Below, piece by piece: positions 4,711-8,855 of a DNA stretch of 8,855 bases (the first letter of the stretch is position 1; each line of letters begins with the position of its first letter). The position numbers and the translations under genes were made by a program. The stretch is taken from contig CAZITV010000095.1 in the NCBI GenBank assembly GCA_964542255.1, forward strand, positions 1-8,855, read 5' to 3'. The notes under the pieces are model-generated. The model saw only the letters and a program-made list of their open reading frames with translations. It made no database searches and was not told the origin of the DNA. Origin of the DNA: CAYMSF01 sp964542255 (lineage in GTDB: Bacteria; Verrucomicrobiota; Lentisphaeria; Victivallales; Victivallaceae).

Positions 4711-6462
4711 TTAAGCCAATTGACGTTTGAGTTCGCTAATTTTTGCGGCGATGCCGTCAGCGTCATATTGATAGGCGTGTGCTTCAATATGGTAACCAAA
4801 ACGTTTATCTGCCTGTACCAGCGGCAGTACTTTCAGCAGGTTGTCCATTTCATCGCTGATGATCGCGCGGTATTCCGGCAGCAGTTTGTCATTCCATTGG
4901 CGGCGCAGCCGGAACACTTTGCAGAAGTTGGCGGCGCTGCGGAATGCGCGGCAGCAGACAGTGGCAGTATTCAACTCTTCTGTTATATGCGGATGAGTGC
5001 ATCCAGCCAGTGCTTCCCGCAGCATTGTTAGTCCGTCTGTCCAGGTTTTAGTCAGCTGCTCAAGGCAGGCAATAATTTCCTCAATGGTATAACCGGAGAT
5101 GGCACTGCTCATATTGTCGCCGCGTTCATCATCAAGCCAGGAACGTCCGACTGTTTTTTCGGTCAACGGCGCCGGCTGCATGGGCAGGATAAAGGCGAAA
5201 TTGGGCGGACCTGAATAAAGGAACGGAGTGGAAAACGGGTATGAATCCATCGCGGTACCAAAGGTCAACCAGGCAGTCGTAACCTGCGCCGCGTTGCAGC
5301 CGGGAAAATATTCCGCGGCAAATGCCTGTAACGCCTCATCGCGTTCTTCCGGCAGTCTGCCGGCGAGGAATGCATTGAAGCCGGCGGTGTTGGCGGTAAT
5401 CATATTGCCAAAATTCCAGCACCCCATAAACCCGCTGAGCTGTAATTGCCGCACGGCGGTTGCTTTGGCGTAAACATTGCCCAAAACTGGAATATTTGGA
5501 ACTGTCGCCATTTCGTGAGTAGTGCCAAACTGTAATTTAGCCATCACCGGGATATGATTATCGCGGGCAACTTCAAGCGAGCGCATAAATTGTTCAGACG
5601 GCCCGGCAAACCCCAATGAATATTCATCCATAACACGTTCTTTGCCGGCAATAATTTTGCGGCCGCCGCGTTCAAAGTCCACCATCAACGTGACATCTTT
5701 GGGCAGCGCTGCGATAATATCCGTACACGGTGGCGGCAGATAAAAAGACCATGACCAGTTCCAGGCAATAATTTTCCAGGCCGCGCTTACCGAGCGAATG
5801 CCATCGCGCATCAGTTGAATAACTTCATTGACGACTGCTTCCGGCTTGCGCTGCGCACAGCGGGGACATTCCATCGCGGCATAGGCGAAATTACCGTCGG
5901 CGAGCATAATGTTGCCACGGCGGCCCCAACAATGTGATGGCAGCTCTGAGGCGGTAATCATGATAATGCCGCCCAATTTTGGGACTTTGCCGGCCAGTTC
6001 CGCCGCCGCCTGATAAAGATATTTTTTTACTTTTTCAGTTGAAGTGCAGAGCGAGTAGAGGTGAATATCCTCGCCGGTACAACCTTGAAGGGTTTCGCGT
6101 TGGCCGGCAACATCCGGATGGTGCTGCCAAAACTCATTTTGACAGGGGATAGCGCGTCCCGGCTGGCAAAACAGTATCACTTTGAGATTATGCGGCTGAG
6201 CGCGTTCAATCAGTGCGTTAATGCGTTGTTGATGCAGTTCCGCGTCTTTGCCCAGTTCAGGAAAAACCCGGGTGCGTACTACCTGGTTTAAATTGGCGTG
6301 TACCCAGATGGCGTTAAAACCGGATTTAGCGATTTTCGCCAGCTCCTCATCGGAATAGGCATCGAGCGCAGTTACGGTTTCTTCCTGCGATGAGTTTAAA
6401 ACTGCGGTAAAATGACCGAATGCGCTCTTCGGCGAACGCCAGATGCGGAGAGTATCTTGCAT
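4711..6462 (-). CDS. GH20-like TIM-barrel glycosidase-family protein
   Basis: A 583-residue protein of a little-studied (trans)glycosidase type resembling beta-hexosaminidase-like (GH20-like) barrels. Early barrel strands are visible: GFNAIWVHANL (48-58) and NLKVILFCQPG (92-102). Then SLCTSTEKVKKYL (137-149) is followed by GGIIMITASE (164-173), in which E173 at the end of a strand is a candidate catalytic acid. CPRC at 199-202, IAWNWSW at 232-238, LMVDFERGG at 259-267 and the HEMATVPNIPV block (316-326) continue the domain. The last 130 or so residues look helical and end YHIEAHAYQYD plus KISELKRQL. There is no signal peptide, so it should act on imported glycosides in the cytoplasm. The start at 6462 is chosen because AAGGA lies just upstream, while the in-frame ATG at 6486 has no binding site. 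Substrate and catalytic pair are not certain. The transporter gene upstream and esterase downstream fit a sugar locus. Confidence 0.75.
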   Translation of the reverse strand: MQDTLRIWRSPKSAFGHFTAVLNSSQEETVTALDAYSDEELAKIAKSGFNAIWVHANLNQVVRTRVFPELGKDAELHQQRINALIERAQPHNLKVILFCQPGRAIPCQNEFWQHHPDVAGQRETLQGCTGEDIHLYSLCTSTEKVKKYLYQAAAELAGKVPKLGGIIMITASELPSHCWGRRGNIMLADGNFAYAAMECPRCAQRKPEAVVNEVIQLMRDGIRSVSAAWKIIAWNWSWSFYLPPPCTDIIAALPKDVTLMVDFERGGRKIIAGKERVMDEYSLGFAGPSEQFMRSLEVARDNHIPVMAKLQFGTTHEMATVPNIPVLGNVYAKATAVRQLQLSGFMGCWNFGNMITANTAGFNAFLAGRLPEERDEALQAFAAEYFPGCNAAQVTTAWLTFGTAMDSYPFSTPFLYSGPPNFAFILPMQPAPLTEKTVGRSWLDDERGDNMSSAISGYTIEEIIACLEQLTKTWTDGLTMLREALAGCTHPHITEELNTATVCCRAFRSAANFCKVFRLRRQWNDKLLPEYRAIISDEMDNLLKVLPLVQADKRFGYHIEAHAYQYDADGIAAKISELKRQLA

Positions 6463-6466
6463 ATTT

Positions 6467-6471
6467 TCCTT
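6467..6471 (-). promoter_or_regulatory. Ribosome binding site of the glycosidase-like gene
   Basis: AAGGA lies 4 nt before the ATG at 6462 on the minus strand. No comparable site precedes the in-frame ATG at 6486, so the protein is annotated as 583 rather than 591 residues. Confidence 0.55.
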
Positions 6472-6502
6472 ATTAATACTGAGCATAATGTACTGCTGCG
6501 CT

Positions 6503-6530
6503 GTTATAAAATAACCGGAACTATCGTGAA
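6503..6530 (-). promoter_or_regulatory. Sigma70-like promoter candidate for the glycosidase-like gene
   Basis: On the minus strand TTCACG (6530-6525, four of six to the -35 consensus) and TATAAC (6508-6503, five of six to the -10 consensus) are 16 bp apart. Transcription would begin near 6496 and give a leader of about 35 nt with the AAGGA site. It lies directly downstream of the paired palindromes at 6539-6574. Confidence 0.4.
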
Positions 6531-6538
6531 TATACTGC

Positions 6539-6574
6539 CTGATGCGTACATCCGGTCGGGATGTAACACATCAG
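6539..6574. promoter_or_regulatory. Paired palindromes, candidate operator for the glycosidase-like promoter
   Basis: Two related palindromic sites on the plus strand, GATGCGTACATC (6541-6552) and GATGTAACACATC (6560-6572), with centres about 19-20 bp apart, close to two helical turns. Together they also form one larger inverted repeat: CTGATGCGTACATCC against GGATGTAACACATCAG around GGTCG. They end 8 bp upstream of the -35 candidate. This is the layout expected for a dimeric regulator binding twice, but which protein binds is unknown. A simple hairpin within decayed coding sequence is the alternative. Confidence 0.45.
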
Positions 6575-6612
6575 CAGTGTGCCTGGCAGCGGTATTCAAG
6601 CAGTGGTTATAG

Positions 6613-6825
6613 TGTAACCGTGCCGACTTATTACAGCTGTACAATTTTCATATATTTGCTGGAAAGTCTTTCAACGCCGCCTTTTTTAACTGCGACGCCA
6701 TTTCCGCCATCCGCAACTGCCTGCAAATTATGATGCGCGGCAATATCCCGCCGGTCGAAACCGTCATCAATACCACGCTAGTGGTGCGCGGCAGTTGCTC
6801 CGTCCCGGCAATATCACCCAATTGA
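6613..6825 (+). pseudogene. 3' remnant of a LacI-type transcriptional regulator
   Basis: In one plus-strand frame, after a TAG at 6610-6612, the sequence reads to a TGA at 6823-6825. It contains FFNCDAISAIRNCLQIMMRG and then NIPPVETVINTTLVVRGSC. A helix ending in a G, followed by P-rich turn and a final strand LVVRGSC, is the standard C-terminal end of the LacI/PurR effector-binding domain. About 45 residues match well (from about 6670). YNFHIFAGKSF just before fits the preceding segment more loosely. The helix-turn-helix and most of the sugar-binding domain are missing: to the left lies the promoter region of the glycosidase-like gene. In the same frame left of the TAG, PDAYI at about 6537 could be further relic, but that is weak. 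The intact gene would have read divergently from the glycosidase-like gene and probably controlled it. Confidence 0.7.
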
Positions 6826-6839
6826 TTTTATAATTGGGT
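6816..6839. terminator. Hairpin shared by the regulator remnant and transporter 3' ends (weak terminator)
   Basis: ACCCAATT (6816-6823) and AATTGGGT (6832-6839) form a perfect 8-bp stem with an 8-base loop. It overlaps the remnant's stop codon on the plus strand and directly abuts the transporter's stop codon (6840-6842) on the minus strand. The arms are AT-rich and no T-tract follows on either strand, so termination would be modest. Confidence 0.4.
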
Positions 6840-8837
6840 TCAATGCTGACAGCAGGGGCTCACTTCTATTACTTCATCTGCTCTATCATCGTCGCTGATC
6901 GATAATCTTTGGTCAATGACGTTGCTGTAACCGCGTTCCACCCGGCACATGATCCAGACACAGATAATTTCCAGAAAATTGGAGATAATCGTGGCGGCAG
7001 TAAAAACAATCGCCGCTAATTCCATTTGATGATTAACTGAAATTACTACCTGAAATACCCATAAACCTAAAAGTAATAAAAATTTCGAACCAACTATAAT
7101 CAGCATCCCGTGATGCGGAATGCCGTTGCGCGGCTTCTCACCGGCACGTACCCGCGCTATATCACGCCAAATACCGCGTTCCAAAATTATCCATGCACAC
7201 CACGATGCAATCGCCAGCGGCAGCATCAAGACAGCATGCCAATAAAATGCGGTATTGGCGCCATGCCGGAACATCCACCACATCAATATTGCAACGCCAA
7301 TCGCTGTCAGCGCCATCGTCGCGTGAAATATCCAGAATGACCAGCGCAGCCACCGGCTGCTGGGACCTTGAATTGTGACAATCGGCAACTCTTCGGTGCC
7401 ATGTTCACTCCACGGCGCCGGCGGATGGTAGTTGGCATCACCGCCAAGCTGATACCATTTGCGGTACAGCAAAATCACAAATACCGTAGCCGCAAGAGCG
7501 CTTAGCGTTGCCCAAACAAAAATATAACGGTAACCAAAATCACTGTTGCCGCTGAACCAGCGGGCAAAATCCAAAAACAAACCCGCCACCGCTCCGGCAC
7601 AGAGCGAACCAAATGACCGTACCAGCGCCGCGGCTGAACAAAACTGACCATAACGCGATCTTGGCAATAACCGCATGAACAGCGGCAGACCATAGCCGCC
7701 GGACATGGCAACTTGGAACGTTGTAACCAAACCGATACCTAAACTCAAATAGAAGAAATAGATGGCCGGCAGATTAACAAATAACCAGACCCAATTCATT
7801 AATGCGGCAATCACTGAGAAGAGCGTCAAATAGACTGCCACTCGAATCGGATGCCAACGGTCAATGAATATCGCCGACAGATACATCGCGAACAACGACG
7901 CAATCGCCAGCACCCCGTTCAAATCGCCAATCTGTGCCAGGGTCAGTCCCATATTTTTATAGAAAAATACCTGGAAGCCCATAATTGCCCAGCCAACCGC
8001 CAGTAACATATTAAAAATAAAAAATATCCAATAAAATTTATTGGTGAACGATTCTTTTAAAAATGATTTTAGTCCTTCAATCCCCTTGCTGCTGGATCCC
8101 GGCGCTTCTTCTTCAACCGGCGGATATTGACCCTCGCGCACAAAGTAGCACATCAAACCGAAACCAACCAGGTACAGCACTGAACCACCTAGAATAATTT
8201 CACGCATGTTCGTTTCTGCATACTTAAATATGAAGAAATTATAACCCGCTCCCGCCGCCGTTCCCACAATTCGGAACAACCCGACAAAACGGCCAAGAAA
8301 CTGCGCCGGAACCACATCGTTAAACAAGTACCAGAATACCGACCCCACAAACATATTGAAAAAAGTAAACATAATCATAAATACCCCAATCAGCGCAATC
8401 GTCAATGACGCCGGCGCAATTTCCCGGAAATAGGCAATATGATTCTGCAAAAATACCGTAATGTCGCCACTGAAACCCAACAACGCCAGACAACCACACA
8501 AAAACGGCATCGTCCAGACAATAAACGGTATCCGCCGCCCCCATTTACTGCGGTAACGATCACTCTTAAAACTCACATACGGACACACCGTCATATTCAA
8601 AATACACGGCCCCGTCGTCATAATCAGACCCATCAACCAATTCGGACAACCCAAAATCTTCAAATTCAGCGGCAACACCGTCGGTACCACCGTCTCCATT
8701 AGTGTATAGCAGAAATCTCCCCACAGCAGCCAGGCAAACAGCGCCGTCAATCCTGCTTTGGTATAAGTTAATGTGCCGCAATGAAAGCTCTTATGATGCT
8801 TGGCCGTGCTAACTGTTTCAGACGCTATTTCATTCAT
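6840..8837 (-). CDS. Major facilitator transporter of the GPH/SLC45-like type with extra C-terminal membrane domain
   Basis: A 665-residue inner-membrane transporter, probably a sugar or glycoside:cation symporter. The loop after the second segment carries SDRYRSKWGRRIP (92-104), the form of the major-facilitator motif A typical of glycoside-pentoside-hexuronide and sucrose (SUC/SLC45) carriers; FIDRWHPIR (324-332) is the equivalent loop in the second half. Twelve hydrophobic segments are visible at about 28-55, 65-86, 103-122, 143-171, 183-205, 214-233, 268-290, 304-326, 331-355, 358-380, 398-425 and 436-458. After a polar linker (460-495) there are four more, near 497-523, 530-553, 577-602 and 606-632, and an acidic tail with two cysteines. 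Family members are usually 450-550 residues with 12 segments, so the last 170 residues are unusual. The start at 8837 has only a distant AAGG (12 nt). The promoter lies past the window edge. Its 3' neighbour suggests it imports the glycosidase-like enzyme's substrate. Confidence 0.85.
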   Translation of the reverse strand: MNEIASETVSTAKHHKSFHCGTLTYTKAGLTALFAWLLWGDFCYTLMETVVPTVLPLNLKILGCPNWLMGLIMTTGPCILNMTVCPYVSFKSDRYRSKWGRRIPFIVWTMPFLCGCLALLGFSGDITVFLQNHIAYFREIAPASLTIALIGVFMIMFTFFNMFVGSVFWYLFNDVVPAQFLGRFVGLFRIVGTAAGAGYNFFIFKYAETNMREIILGGSVLYLVGFGLMCYFVREGQYPPVEEEAPGSSSKGIEGLKSFLKESFTNKFYWIFFIFNMLLAVGWAIMGFQVFFYKNMGLTLAQIGDLNGVLAIASLFAMYLSAIFIDRWHPIRVAVYLTLFSVIAALMNWVWLFVNLPAIYFFYLSLGIGLVTTFQVAMSGGYGLPLFMRLLPRSRYGQFCSAAALVRSFGSLCAGAVAGLFLDFARWFSGNSDFGYRYIFVWATLSALAATVFVILLYRKWYQLGGDANYHPPAPWSEHGTEELPIVTIQGPSSRWLRWSFWIFHATMALTAIGVAILMWWMFRHGANTAFYWHAVLMLPLAIASWCAWIILERGIWRDIARVRAGEKPRNGIPHHGMLIIVGSKFLLLLGLWVFQVVISVNHQMELAAIVFTAATIISNFLEIICVWIMCRVERGYSNVIDQRLSISDDDRADEVIEVSPCCQH

Positions 8838-8855
8838 CGTCTTAATCTGCCTTAT

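Larger units (their letters stand above)
6463..6839. other. Gap between transporter and glycosidase-like genes: regulator relic plus control region
   Basis: There is no intact gene here. From left to right it holds the ribosome site and promoter of the glycosidase-like gene, the paired palindromes, a stretch of unassigned sequence (6575-6612) and the LacI-type remnant ending in the shared hairpin. Confidence 0.65.

Noticed and set aside
4509..4799. Open frame of 96 codons on the minus strand.
   Set aside because: It overlaps the 3' end of the glycosidase-like gene and runs through repeat copy B and the tail units; the product is low-complexity Lys-rich sequence with no ribosome site.
8439..8702. 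Open frame of 87 codons on the plus strand.
   Set aside because: Antisense to the transporter gene, with a Thr/Arg/His-rich product typical of a shadow of membrane-segment codons.

Overview
The window reads as a piece of a bacterial chromosome. Six protein-coding genes all lie on the minus strand, so in transcription order they run from right to left. The combination of a sugar-type transporter, a TIM-barrel glycosidase-like enzyme, an esterase-like hydrolase, a lone URO-D-fold protein and a LacI-type regulator remnant resembles polysaccharide-degrading members of the PVC superphylum, especially Lentisphaerota (Victivallales-like). This is inference from gene style only; no rRNA or other taxonomic marker is present.

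Right to left: 8837-6840 encodes an enlarged GPH/SLC45-like major facilitator transporter. The 6839-6463 gap holds the eroded 3' end of a LacI-type regulator on the plus strand, plus two operator-like palindromes and a promoter candidate facing the next gene. 6462-4711 encodes a GH20-like TIM-barrel protein. The 4710-4027 gap is a repeat-dense island with two inverted copies of a structured element of about 118 bp. 4026-2899 encodes an alpha/beta hydrolase of the acetyl-xylan-esterase/S9 type. 2855-2466 encodes a small secreted EF-hand protein. A possible oxidoreductase tail remnant sits at about 2457-2368. 2329-1274 encodes a uroporphyrinogen-decarboxylase-fold protein. 1141 to the left edge encodes the N-terminal 380 residues of a MmeI-like type IIL restriction-modification enzyme.

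The transporter, glycosidase-like protein and esterase look like a small carbohydrate-uptake and breakdown locus: import of a glycoside, cleavage of its sugar linkage and removal of ester groups. The regulator that once read away from the glycosidase gene appears to have decayed, while the candidate operator DNA remains. The URO-D-like protein and the MmeI enzyme seem unrelated to sugar use.

The most unusual content is the 4.18-4.71 kb island. Two copies of one element face away from each other. Outside their inner hairpin they are closely similar. The inner stem has a different sequence in each copy but still pairs, and the outer stem carries a compensated C-G to T-A change. That is the signature of selection on structure, either RNA or DNA hairpin.
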